Shown: positions 1-6,692, counted from the first letter of the stretch. The stretch is DNA of 9,986 bases from Collinsella sp. (GCA_019414545.1 DXLV01000052.1:1156-11141); one strand, 5' to 3'. Numbers and translations are program-made. Notes: generated from the sequence alone by a model not told the origin.

Positions 1-55
1 CCACCACCGTGGACGAACCGATCTTTACCACCATCGTTTTATAAGAAGTCGTCAT
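1..55 (-). CDS. proB: Probable glutamate 5-kinase, N-terminal fragment (cut by left edge)
   Basis: Only the first 18 codons are present, reading MTTSYKTMVVKIGSSTVV. The VVKIGSS stretch matches the first beta strand and glycine/serine phosphate-binding loop that opens amino-acid-kinase proteins, and it fits glutamate 5-kinase best (typical start: a few residues, then VVKVGSS or VVKIGTS). That enzyme makes glutamyl-5-phosphate in the first step of proline synthesis in the cytoplasm. The ATG at 55 is the first start after an in-frame TGA at 59-61. A second ATG at 34 is possible, and neither has a convincing Shine-Dalgarno sequence. It lies 81 bases downstream of pncB on the same strand, with the pncB terminator between them. 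With so few residues another amino-acid kinase cannot be excluded. Confidence 0.55.
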   Translation of the reverse strand, partial: MTTSYKTMVVKIGSSTVV

Positions 56-103
56 ACGTCAAACCAATCGACTGTTCAGCGAACGGACGAACGGGCAAGC
101 GAG

Positions 104-143
104 AAAAATGATCCGTTTTCCTCCGTCGCATGCGGATCATTTT
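104..143 (-). terminator. Intrinsic terminator overlapping the pncB stop codon
   Basis: Read on the minus strand, AAAATGATCCG (143-133) and CGGATCATTTT (115-105) are perfect 11-base arms around a 17-base loop, and the downstream T run extends to 104. The TGA stop of pncB (139-137) lies inside the upstream arm, so the last codons of the gene form half of the hairpin. Confidence 0.75.
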
Positions 144-1642
144 GCCCAGGGAAAGGCAGAGGCCGCGGCCATGTTCTTGCGCACGAGCTCGTCGCGTACC
201 TGAGCCAGGCCCTGCTCCATGCCCACCACATAGGTCTGCGGGTACAGGAAGCGCTTGAAAGCTGCGTCCAGATGATCGAGCGCCCAAACACAGCGCTCGC
301 GCGCGTCCTGGATGCTCTCACGCGGAGCCACTGCACTGCCATCGCGCACGATCGGCACCAGCAGCTCGCGATACTCAAGCTCCGACACATCGGTCACCAG
401 GGCGGCATCATTCACGGCCACGAGGGTATTGCCGCGCGCGGCGCCCTCCCCCGCCAGATGGTCCTCGTCGTAGATCATGTCGCAGACCGGGCCGCCAAAG
501 CCGTCGTAATAACGGCGCACGCGCTGCACGCCCGGGATCGTGCGCTTGTAGGGCTGCTCGGAGAGCTTGACCACCGGCGTCCATGGATCTGCCTCGCTCG
601 CACGGCGGGCGGAAAGCTTGTACACGCCACCCAGCGCCGGCTGGTCATAGCAGGTCGCGAGCTTGGTACCCACGCCAAAGCTATCGATGGGCGCGCCCTG
701 GTCCAGCAGCGACTGAATCGTGTACTCGTCAAGATCGTTGGAAACCGAGATCCCCACATAGGGCAGGCCCTCGGCATCAAAACGGCCGCGAACATACTTG
801 GAGAGCTTGGCGAGGTCGCCGGAGTCGATGCGAATAGCCGACAGACGCTCGCCCACCGCCTCCATCTCCTTGGCAACCGTAATGGCATGCTCGCAGCCCT
901 CGCGCACGTCATAGGTGTCGATGAGCAGCGTACAGTTCTTGGGGCTCGACTTGGCAAAGGCGCGGAAGGCCTCGAGCTCGGAATCGAAGCTCATCACCCA
1001 GCTGTGCGCATGCGTGCCAAAGACGGGAATACCATAGCGGCGGCCGGCGAGCACATTGGACGTAGAGGAGCAGCCGGCAACGTAGCTCGCGCGCGCAACG
1101 GCCAGGCCGCCATCGGGACCCTGGGCGCGGCGCAGGCCAAACTCCGCCACGGGGCGACCGTCGGCGGCGAGCACCACGCGCGCCGTCTTGGTGGCGACAA
1201 GCGTCTGGAACCCGACGATGTTGAGCAGCGCCGTCTCAAGCAGCTGGCACTCGAGCGCAGGACCGGTGACGCGCACCATGGGCTCGCGCGGAAAGACGAG
1301 CTCGCCCTCGGGGACGGCGTCGATATTTACATGCGCAAGAAAATCGCGCAGGTAGTCGAGGAATGCGGACTTGAACATCGCGCCGCCGGCAGGGGCCTCA
1401 AGCGAGGCGAGGTAGTCGATATCCTCGGGCGTAAAGCGCAGGTTCTCGACGAGCTCGGGCAGCTCGGCGGTGCCGCACATGACGGCATAGGCGCTGCCAA
1501 AGGGATGGTCGCGGTAAAACGCGGTAAAACAACCCTGCTCATTGGCCTTGCCGCTCTCCCACAGGCCCTGGGCCATAGTGAGCTCGTACAGATCGGTGAG
1601 CATTGCAATGTCGGTGGGATGCGAGATGTCGGTCAAAGCCAT
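137..1642 (-). CDS. pncB: Nicotinate phosphoribosyltransferase
   Basis: A cytoplasmic enzyme of the Preiss-Handler NAD salvage route, joining nicotinate to PRPP with ATP hydrolysis to give nicotinate mononucleotide. The protein has 501 residues, within the usual family range. The family start motif MLTDLYELTMAQG is at residues 14-26. The central FGLRRAQGPDGG is at 168-179, and the segment with FGTHAHSWVMSF is at 208-219; the latter holds the histidine expected to be the phosphorylated one. The ATG at 1642 was chosen over an upstream start at 1699 because AAAGG lies about 8 bases before it and MALTDISHPTD is a natural N-terminus. The gene follows the tail-anchored protein gene by 84 bases with no obvious terminator between them, so the two may share a transcript. 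It ends in the hairpin at 104-143. Family assignment is firm. Confidence 0.95.
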   Translation of the reverse strand: MALTDISHPTDIAMLTDLYELTMAQGLWESGKANEQGCFTAFYRDHPFGSAYAVMCGTAELPELVENLRFTPEDIDYLASLEAPAGGAMFKSAFLDYLRDFLAHVNIDAVPEGELVFPREPMVRVTGPALECQLLETALLNIVGFQTLVATKTARVVLAADGRPVAEFGLRRAQGPDGGLAVARASYVAGCSSTSNVLAGRRYGIPVFGTHAHSWVMSFDSELEAFRAFAKSSPKNCTLLIDTYDVREGCEHAITVAKEMEAVGERLSAIRIDSGDLAKLSKYVRGRFDAEGLPYVGISVSNDLDEYTIQSLLDQGAPIDSFGVGTKLATCYDQPALGGVYKLSARRASEADPWTPVVKLSEQPYKRTIPGVQRVRRYYDGFGGPVCDMIYDEDHLAGEGAARGNTLVAVNDAALVTDVSELEYRELLVPIVRDGSAVAPRESIQDARERCVWALDHLDAAFKRFLYPQTYVVGMEQGLAQVRDELVRKNMAAASAFPWAK

Positions 1643-1726
1643 GGGGCGACCTTTCGGATGTGTGGTGCAGAATTTGAGGGTTGGACGAGAGCAGAGCATG
1701 CGGACATGACGCCCGATGCGAGTCGG

Positions 1727-2185
1727 TTAGAGCAGGCCCATGCTGGTCAGGATCGTGTAGCCCATAAAGATGACAAACGCGATGAGGGCAAGGACAATGA
1801 TGATTTTTTGAGCCGGCGCCATGCCAGGGATCTCGTTCTCGCCCATAGGCTCCTTGGAGGTAACCATGCGCTGGGCAAAGGTCATCTCGTCACGGCTCGG
1901 CTTGGGCTCGACGGACTTGGGACGGGCGGCCTTTTTAGGCTGAGGTTTGGGCGCGGCAGGTGCAGGCTTCGCAGCAGCGGGCTTGGGTGCGGGCGCGGGC
2001 GCCGATGCGGATGCGGCGTTCGCGGCGGCCTCCTCGGCCTTCGCACGCTCGGCACGCAGGGCAGCCAGCTCCTCACGCTCGCGACGGGCCTCTTCCCGAG
2101 CCTCGCGGCGGGCCTTCTCAGCGCGGAGCTCTTCCAACTCGGCGCGCTCCTCGTCGGACAATGGTTGGGACTCAAGCTCGGCCAT
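1727..2185 (-). CDS. Small coiled-coil, Ala/Pro-rich tail-anchored membrane protein, function unknown
   Basis: I do not recognise a named family. The 152-residue protein has three visible parts. Residues 10-58 are a charged Glu/Arg/Ala-rich helix (DEERAELEEL...REREELAALRAER), likely a coiled coil. Residues 59-98 are a low-complexity Ala/Pro/Lys linker. Residues 127-147 are one hydrophobic helix (KIIIVLALIAFVIFMGYTIL) followed by only a few residues. There is no N-terminal signal peptide, so the protein should sit in the cytoplasm anchored by its C-terminus. The ATG at 2185 has AAAGGG about 7 bases upstream. It starts only 64 bases after the tRNA-Ala and right behind the tRNA terminator. Compositional bias makes weak database hits likely to mislead. 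That it is a real gene is supported by the ribosome site, the length and the clear domain order. Confidence 0.8.
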   Translation of the reverse strand: MAELESQPLSDEERAELEELRAEKARREAREEARREREELAALRAERAKAEEAAANAASASAPAPAPKPAAAKPAPAAPKPQPKKAARPKSVEPKPSRDEMTFAQRMVTSKEPMGENEIPGMAPAQKIIIVLALIAFVIFMGYTILTSMGLL

Positions 2186-2203
2186 GGTATAGCCCTTTCT
2201 TTT

Positions 2204-2235
2204 AAAAAAAGCCGCCGACACAATGTCAGCGGCTT
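2204..2235 (-). terminator. Intrinsic terminator after tRNA-Ala
   Basis: On the minus strand GCCGCTGACA (2233-2224), loop TTG and TGTCGGCGGC (2220-2211) form a 10-pair stem with one T-G wobble, followed by seven T (2210-2204). This is a textbook terminator 14 bases beyond the tRNA 3' end. Its T run lies just ahead of the ribosome site of the downstream small gene. Confidence 0.88.
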
Positions 2236-2249
2236 ATCAAATCCATGGG

Positions 2250-2322
2250 TGGAGACGAAGGGAGTCGAACCCTCGGCCTCTGCCATGCGACGGCAGCGCT
2301 CTCCCAACTGAGCTACGTCCCC
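2250..2322 (-). tRNA. tRNA-Ala (anticodon CGC)
   Basis: The minus strand folds into a complete cloverleaf of 73 bases: acceptor GGGGACG / CGTCTCC, D arm GCTC-AGTTGGGA-GAGC, anticodon arm CTGCC-GTCGCAT-GGCAG, and T arm GAGGG-TTCGACT-CCCTT. The loop gives anticodon CGC, reading GCG alanine codons. The third acceptor pair is G3:U70, the classic alanine identity element, and the discriminator base is A. The CCA end is not encoded (A is followed by CCC). It has its own promoter just upstream and a terminator just downstream. Confidence 0.97.
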
Positions 2323-2335
2323 AGGACAAGTCGAT

Positions 2336-2363
2336 ATTTTACCTACGGCTCGCCAACTGTCAA
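2336..2363 (-). promoter_or_regulatory. Promoter of tRNA-Ala
   Basis: On the minus strand a perfect -35 TTGACA (2363-2358) is separated by 16 bases from TAAAAT (2341-2336), 5 of 6 matches to the -10 consensus. The predicted start is near 2329, a few bases before the tRNA 5' end at 2322. Confidence 0.85.
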
Positions 2364-2428
2364 CGCCCAATAACCAGTCTTTTTGGGACGCGGCTATTTT
2401 GACAACTTTTCGAACAGGCGATCCTCTC

Positions 2429-2463
2429 GATGATTTTTTAATCCCCGTCCCAGAAAAATCATC
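2429..2463 (-). terminator. Inverted repeat after the radical SAM gene, possible terminator
   Basis: Perfect 10-base arms GATGATTTTT and AAAAATCATC (2429-2438 and 2454-2463) flank a 15-base loop, starting 11 bases beyond the stop codon on the minus strand. The position suits a terminator. The stem is AT-rich and no T run follows it, so termination would depend on the T run inside the hairpin or on a protein factor. Confidence 0.4.
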
Positions 2464-2473
2464 AGCGTGCGCT

Positions 2474-3412
2474 CTACTTTGCGCTGGTGAGGACGCCGGT
2501 GGTGTCGAAGGCGGGGGTGAAGCTCTCGTCTACCGCGCCGCCCTCTTGCCAGAACATTGTCGTAAAGCCCAGGTCGTCGGCATGGTCGAGCACCTGCTCG
2601 TACTCCTCGCGCGTCACGGCGCGCGCCAACTCGCCGCCCTGCTCGCGCATGAGCGCATTGGGCGTGTACTGGTTCATGACCGAGATCGGCACGTCGCCCA
2701 CCGTCTGCCACACCAGGTCTAACACGCGGCACGAGTCATCCGCATGCCCCGGCAGCACCAGGTGGCGTACGATGATGCCGCGCTTCATGAGCCCGTCGTC
2801 ATCCACCAGCTCTCCCCCGCGGCGATCGATCTCGCGCGCCATCTGGGCCAGACCCGACACGGCCACACGCGGGTAATCCTTTATATGGGAGAGCGACTGC
2901 GCAAGCGCCGCATCGGCATATTTAAAGTCGGTGAGCCACACATCGACCAGGTCGCCCAGCGCCGCCACGGCACTCGCGCGCTCGTAACCACTCGTGTTGT
3001 AGACGATCGGGATAACCAGTCCGCGCGCCCGTGCCGCGGCAATCGCGGCAGGCAACAGGTGCGCATAGTGCGTCGCCGTCACCAAATTGATGTTGTTGGC
3101 ACCCTGGTCCTGCAGTTCCAGCATAATCTCGACCAGGCGCTCAGGCGAAATCTCAAGGCCAAAATTGCCGGTCGAGATCTCGTGGTTCTGGCAGTAGATA
3201 CATTTAAGCGAGCAACCGCTAAAGAAGATCGTGCCCGAACCGGCCTCGCCCGAGATAGGCGGCTCCTCCCACATATGAAGCGCCGCGCGGGCCACCCTGA
3301 GCGTGTCGTTAGCACCGCATACGCCGTGCGCGCCCTCATCGCGCGCCGCACCGCAACGGCGCGGACACAAATGGCAGGCGGGCGAAAAAAGTTCGGTCAA
3401 CGACGTCGGCAT
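2474..3412 (-). CDS. PflX-type radical SAM protein
   Basis: A 312-residue member of the PflX-like radical SAM group (COG1313), related in sequence to pyruvate-formate-lyase activating enzymes. The radical SAM cluster motif CxxxCxxC is CSLKCIYC at residues 67-74, inside the family signature GTIFFSGCSLKCIYCQNHEIS. An extra N-terminal cysteine group (C13, C16, C20 and C32, in CHLCPRRCG and VCG) could hold a second cluster or a metal. The conserved HMWEEPPISG is at residues 46-55. Such proteins cleave S-adenosylmethionine to make a 5'-deoxyadenosyl radical; the substrate of this group is not established. ATG 3412 was chosen over TTG 3427 because GGAG lies 9 bases upstream of it. No pyruvate formate-lyase gene is in the window, so calling it an activase would be unsupported. 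Confidence 0.88.
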   Translation of the reverse strand: MPTSLTELFSPACHLCPRRCGAARDEGAHGVCGANDTLRVARAALHMWEEPPISGEAGSGTIFFSGCSLKCIYCQNHEISTGNFGLEISPERLVEIMLELQDQGANNINLVTATHYAHLLPAAIAAARARGLVIPIVYNTSGYERASAVAALGDLVDVWLTDFKYADAALAQSLSHIKDYPRVAVSGLAQMAREIDRRGGELVDDDGLMKRGIIVRHLVLPGHADDSCRVLDLVWQTVGDVPISVMNQYTPNALMREQGGELARAVTREEYEQVLDHADDLGFTTMFWQEGGAVDESFTPAFDTTGVLTSAK

Positions 3413-3494
3413 AAAAACATGCTCCAAAACAACGATTCAGCAGCTCAAACGTAAAGGGCCAGACCGGGTAGACGGCTCCGTCCCTAAGGCGCCG

Positions 3495-3525
3495 TAATCG
3501 TCCGACACGATTTTTGTAATGTCAA
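3495..3525 (-). promoter_or_regulatory. Possible promoter with overlapping palindrome, radical SAM gene
   Basis: On the minus strand a perfect TTGACA (3525-3520) lies upstream of the radical SAM gene, with weak -10 candidates 17 to 19 bases on (GACGAT or CGATTA). The spacer and -10 region contain the palindrome AATCGT-N5-ACGATT (3512-3496), which could be an operator. The leader to the ATG would be about 75 bases. Confidence 0.4.
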
Positions 3526-3527
3526 GA

Positions 3528-3556
3528 CTGGAATCGATAAAGTGCCGCTTTATGAT
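3528..3556 (+). promoter_or_regulatory. Putative promoter of the 6S RNA candidate
   Basis: TATGAT at 3551-3556 is a good -10 element (5 of 6) ending 9 bases before the closing stem of the RNA. The -35 position 17 bases upstream reads CTGGAA (3528-3533), only 3 of 6 matches. Placement supports it more than sequence does. Confidence 0.4.
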
Positions 3557-3561
3557 GTAGG

Positions 3562-3732
3562 TATTCCGCCCCCCGCGGAGCAACTGGGTGAACCGTCGCG
3601 TTTATTTAGGGAGCCCACACAGTCGTGCCTAGTACAGGTATCCTTCGTTGTTAAGGACGCTGGAACAGTCGATGAGGGCACCCACCTGTTTTAGGTGGGT
3701 TCATTTTCGTAACGTGGGGGGTGGTTTTCTTT
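3562..3732 (+). ncRNA. ssrS: Candidate 6S RNA
   Basis: 6S RNA is a growth-phase regulator that mimics an open promoter and sequesters housekeeping RNA polymerase. The candidate of about 170 bases shows the expected layout. A 12-pair closing stem joins CCGCCCCCCGCG (3566-3577) to CGTGGGGGGTGG (3713-3724) with two G-U pairs. An open central region follows, whose 3' side carries a small hairpin ACCCACCT-GTTTT-AGGTGGGT (3680-3700), as known 6S RNAs do there. The long distal arm ends in TCCTT-CGTTGTT-AAGGA (3641-3657). The closing stem is followed by TTTTCTTTT, so it can double as the terminator. A -10 element lies at the right distance upstream. It fills an otherwise geneless gap. The assignment rests on structure and remembered motif resemblance, not on a covariance-model score. 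Confidence 0.72.
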
Positions 3733-3936
3733 TGCCGAAAATCACCATACAGTCCATATGGATCCCCGCCGGCATCCCGACAAGCCATCGACAACATTCC
3801 AATATCTGGTATGCGCGTGATAATCGCACGGTGCAAACCTCCGCACCCCCCTCGGTCGAGTATCATGGGACAGCTATGCCATTTCCGCGTAGCAACCTTT
3901 GACCTTTTCCTTCGACGCTTGGCGGTTTTTAGATTC
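3733..3936. other. Intergenic stretch before the wecA-like gene, nothing firm seen
   Basis: About 200 bases between the end of the 6S candidate and the glycosyltransferase start. It is open in the wecA frame but codes for nothing recognisable. TGATAATCG at 3818-3826 and TATCAT at 3861-3866 are possible -10 elements, neither with a good -35. No strong hairpin was found. Confidence 0.5.
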
Positions 3937-5136
3937 ATGGCTTCATCCCCGAGCTACATACCGTACCTATGCGTGGCAGCGGCGGCTTTTATCACGACCT
4001 TCCTCGCGGTGCCCCTGGTCAAGCGCTTGGCAATTAAGCTCGATGCCGTCGACTATCCTTCTAAGCGCCGCATCAACACCAAGCCCATCCCGCGTTTGGG
4101 CGGAACGGCGGTGTTTTTGGGCCTGGTCGTTGCCTGCATTGTGCAAATCCTAGGCACCTGGTACCTAGGCTGGCCACCCGTCCTGGTGCCGCACCCGCGC
4201 CTTCACATTAGCTATCCCATGCTGGCGCTCTCCTTTACCGTCATCTTTGCGACCGGCGCTATCGACGACGTCTTCCAGCTCACGCCCAAGCAAAAGCTGG
4301 CCGGACAGGTCCTCGCCGCGCTTATCGCCTGCATGGGCGGCCTAAAAATCGGCGTCATCGTCAACCCGTTTGCTCCCGGCGAGATCATGCTCGGATGGCT
4401 CGCCTACCCCATCACCGTAATCTATCTGGTGGCATTCACCAACATCATTAACCTCATCGACGGCCTCGACGGCTTGGCCACGGGCATCTGCGGCATCGCC
4501 TCGTTCACCATGTTTTCGATGGCCGTTCTCTCGGGCCGCATCGACGCCGCCGCGCTCTCCATTGCGCTCTTTGGCGCCTGTCTGGCCTTTTTGCGCTACA
4601 ACTTCAACCCCGCAAGCATCTTCTTGGGCGACTCGGGGTCGCTGCTTCTGGGCTTTGCGCTGGGCTCCATCTCGCTGCTCAACGTGAGCCGCACCGCCGC
4701 ACTCACCTCGCTTATCATCCCGCTCATCGTTGCCGGCGTGCCTATCATCGACACGTTTAGCGCCATCGTGCGCCGCAAGCGCGCCCACATTAGCATCGGG
4801 CAGGCCGACAAGGGCCACATCCACCACCGCCTGATCCAAGAAGGCTACAACCAAAAACAGGCTGTGCTGCTCATCTATGCCTGGTGCATTATGCTTTCGG
4901 CCGGCGCCGCCGCCATCAATCAGGTCGAGGTGCCCATGCGCGTGCTCATCTTTACCGTGCTTGCCATTGGCTCGGCGGCCTTTGCCAAGCACCTGCACCT
5001 GTTTGAACCCGTGCTGCGCCACCATTACAACAAGCGCACGCACGAGGACGAACTGGTCACCCCCGACGACCCCGCCTTTAAGCAGGAGGAGCAGGCAGCC
5101 GAGGAGCGCAAAGAAGAGCGCCACCACAAGCTCTAG
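3937..5136 (+). CDS. Undecaprenyl-phosphate GlcNAc-1-phosphate transferase (WecA/TagO family)
   Basis: A polytopic membrane enzyme of 399 residues in the MraY/WecA family. It transfers a sugar-1-phosphate from a UDP-sugar to undecaprenyl phosphate, the first membrane step of teichoic acid or other surface glycan assembly. Family landmarks are clear: RLGG at 53-56, the Asp pair of AIDDVFQLTPKQKLAGQ at 108-124, FTNIINLIDGLDGLATG at 167-183, FLGDSGSLLLGF at 229-240, and the cytoplasmic histidine motif HIHHRLIQEGY at 294-304. These favour WecA/TagO over MraY. Hydrophobic segments fill most of 8-350. The last 40 residues form a charged Glu/Lys/His-rich tail. The start at 3937 puts an N-terminal membrane helix first, but its Shine-Dalgarno is weak (GGCGG about 11 bases upstream), so it is the least certain start here. 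The sugar specificity cannot be read from the sequence. Confidence 0.9.
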   Translation: MASSPSYIPYLCVAAAAFITTFLAVPLVKRLAIKLDAVDYPSKRRINTKPIPRLGGTAVFLGLVVACIVQILGTWYLGWPPVLVPHPRLHISYPMLALSFTVIFATGAIDDVFQLTPKQKLAGQVLAALIACMGGLKIGVIVNPFAPGEIMLGWLAYPITVIYLVAFTNIINLIDGLDGLATGICGIASFTMFSMAVLSGRIDAAALSIALFGACLAFLRYNFNPASIFLGDSGSLLLGFALGSISLLNVSRTAALTSLIIPLIVAGVPIIDTFSAIVRRKRAHISIGQADKGHIHHRLIQEGYNQKQAVLLIYAWCIMLSAGAAAINQVEVPMRVLIFTVLAIGSAAFAKHLHLFEPVLRHHYNKRTHEDELVTPDDPAFKQEEQAAEERKEERHHKL

Positions 5137-5306
5137 GGCAAGCTGCCGAGGATGTGCCAAGGCACCGTTAGCCAAGCACGGCCGCGCCGCACCCATCGCA
5201 CATGCCGCACCACGCGCGTCCCTCTCCCGCCCCTCGCCTACTTACGCACCACCCCTCCAATAAACGCGTTATCATCTTGACCCATGAACATACGTTAGGA
5301 GCAATC

Positions 5307-6356
5307 ATGCCAAACGAGAACAGCTACGAAGTCGCGCTGCAAAAGAGCAACGCCATTCGCGAGGGCCTGACCAAGACGCCCGAGAAGTTCACCATGCTCA
5401 CCGGCGACCGCCCCACCGGCCGTCTGCACCTGGGCCACTACTTCGGCACCCTCAAGGGCCGTGTTGAGCTGCAGAACATGGGCGCCAAGACCAACGTGCT
5501 CATCGCCGACTACCAGGTCATCACTGACCGCGACACGACCGAGCACATCCAGGACAACGTGTACAACATGGTCATGGACTACCTTGCCTGCGGTATCGAT
5601 CCCGACAAGACCATGATCTACGCGCACTCCGCCGTGCCCGCCGCCAACCAGCTCATGCTGCCGTTCCTGTCGCTGGTGTCCGAGGCCGAGCTGGCGCGCA
5701 ACCCCACCGTCAAGGCCGAGATGGAGGCCTCGGGCCATGAGCTTACCGGCCTTCTGCTCACCTACCCGGTGCATCAGGCTTGCGACATCCTGTTCTGCAA
5801 GGGCAACGTGGTGCCCGTCGGTCGTGACCAGCTGCCGCACATCGAGCTCACCCGCACCATCGCCCGCCGCTTTAACAACCGCTACGGCAAGGTGTTCCCC
5901 GAGGTCGACGCGCTGCTGTCCGAGACCCCGCTGCTGCCCGGCCTGGACGGCCGCAAGATGAGCAAGAGCTACGGCAACGCCATCAACATCTCGATGACCG
6001 CCGAGGAAACGGCCAAGCGCATCAAAAAGAGCCAGACCGACTCCGAGCGCATGATCACGTTCGATCCCGAGAACCGCCCCGGCGTGTCCGGTTTGCTTTC
6101 GACGGCCGCCATCTGCACCGGTCGCTCCGAGGTCGAGATTGCCGAGGAGATCGGCATGGGCGGCTCCGGCCAGCTCAAGAAGTACGTGACCGAGGCCGTC
6201 AACGAGTACTTCGCCCCGATCCGCGAGCGTCGCCAGCGCTACGAGAACGACTTGGATTACGTGAAGGACGTGCTGCACGAAGGTAATCGTCGCGCCAACG
6301 AGATCGCCGAGCAGACCCTGGCCGAGGTTCAGGACGCCATGGGCATGGTGTACTAG
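5307..6356 (+). CDS. trpS: Tryptophanyl-tRNA synthetase
   Basis: A class I aminoacyl-tRNA synthetase of 349 residues that charges tRNA-Trp in the cytoplasm; length is normal for bacterial TrpS. The HIGH-type ATP motif is TGRLHLGHYFG at residues 37-47 and the KMSKS loop is at 217-221 (GRKMSKSYGNAI). Typical TrpS segments include LIADYQVITDRD (65-76), LLLTYPVHQACDILFCKGNVVPVGRDQLPHIELTR (149-183) and ITFDPENRPGV. The ATG at 5307 has AGGAG about 7 bases upstream. Third positions are almost all C or G, suggesting high expression. No T-box leader is present: the 170-base gap upstream lacks the conserved antiterminator sequence. No clear promoter was found there. It is convergent with the alkyltransferase-like gene. 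Confidence 0.97.
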   Translation: MPNENSYEVALQKSNAIREGLTKTPEKFTMLTGDRPTGRLHLGHYFGTLKGRVELQNMGAKTNVLIADYQVITDRDTTEHIQDNVYNMVMDYLACGIDPDKTMIYAHSAVPAANQLMLPFLSLVSEAELARNPTVKAEMEASGHELTGLLLTYPVHQACDILFCKGNVVPVGRDQLPHIELTRTIARRFNNRYGKVFPEVDALLSETPLLPGLDGRKMSKSYGNAINISMTAEETAKRIKKSQTDSERMITFDPENRPGVSGLLSTAAICTGRSEVEIAEEIGMGGSGQLKKYVTEAVNEYFAPIRERRQRYENDLDYVKDVLHEGNRRANEIAEQTLAEVQDAMGMVY

Positions 6357-6409
6357 GCAAAGCGCTTTCGCACAACATAGACGGTAAGATTAGATTTCTC
6401 CCCGAAACA

Positions 6410-6451
6410 GGAACAGGCCCGCTGGCAGTTAGTTGCCAGCGGGCCTGTTCC
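6410..6451. terminator. Perfect 18-base inverted repeat after trpS
   Basis: GGAACAGGCCCGCTGGCA (6410-6427) and its exact complement (6434-6451) flank the 6-base loop GTTAGT, 53 bases beyond the trpS stop. A GC-rich stem of this length must form in RNA. There is no T run on either side, so it may be a U-less terminator, a 3' stabiliser of trpS mRNA, or a remnant element. Confidence 0.65.
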
Positions 6452-6635
6452 CGAAGTACACCGTTGAATCGCACAGAGGGGAGGAATGCGAATCAAACTC
6501 AACAGGGCAGGCTTTTTCATCGCCTATTGCCTGCTCCGTTGCTGAAACCAATATAGTTCACCGTGGTTTACTTTCTAATGGCAAAGTACGCCACCACACC
6601 TTCTCCATAAGTTAGCTCTGGTAAACCTACAGCGT
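6452..6635. other. Geneless stretch between trpS and the convergent alkyltransferase-like gene
   Basis: No convincing reading frame on either strand and lower GC than the surroundings. The only structure seen is a modest hairpin, GTGG-TT-TACTTT / AAAGTA-CG-CCAC (6563-6594), with a 2x2 internal loop. The base composition suggests decayed or recently acquired non-coding DNA, but no parent gene can be named. Confidence 0.4.
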
Positions 6636-6676
6636 AAAACCACCACAAAGGGGACAGGCGCCTTTGTGGTGGTTTT
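6636..6676. repeat. Palindromic intergenic repeat, copy 1 (terminator-like)
   Basis: Sixteen-base perfect arms AAAACCACCACAAAGG and CCTTTGTGGTGGTTTT surround a 9-base core GGACAGGCG. It lies between the convergent trpS and alkyltransferase-like genes, 16 bases from the latter's stop. The A run on one end and T run on the other make it a plausible terminator in both directions. Confidence 0.92.
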
Positions 6677-6692
6677 CGCCACGGCAGAACCG

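Noticed and set aside
80..94. Tandem CGAACGG repeat upstream of the proB-like start
   Set aside because: Two 7-base units 8 bases apart are too little to separate from chance without comparative data.
272..2311. Very long plus-strand open frame (679 codons) antisense to pncB and the small membrane-protein gene
   Set aside because: It lacks any recognisable domain, has odd composition (His/Gly/Arg-rich), and runs across the tRNA terminator and into the tRNA. Such shadows are common opposite high-GC genes; the minus-strand genes have motifs and ribosome sites.
3899..3936. TTGACC at 3899-3904 as -35 of a leaderless wecA-like transcript
   Set aside because: No acceptable -10 occurs 15 to 19 bases downstream (the sequence there is GCGGTT).
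5270..5282. TATCAT and TTGACC ahead of trpS as promoter elements
   Set aside because: They are in the wrong order and spacing to form one promoter, and neither has a partner at a proper distance.
5295..6278. Long minus-strand open frame opposite trpS
   Set aside because: It is a shadow of the trpS codon bias; the translation is Val/Gly/His-rich low complexity, while trpS on the plus strand has all catalytic motifs.
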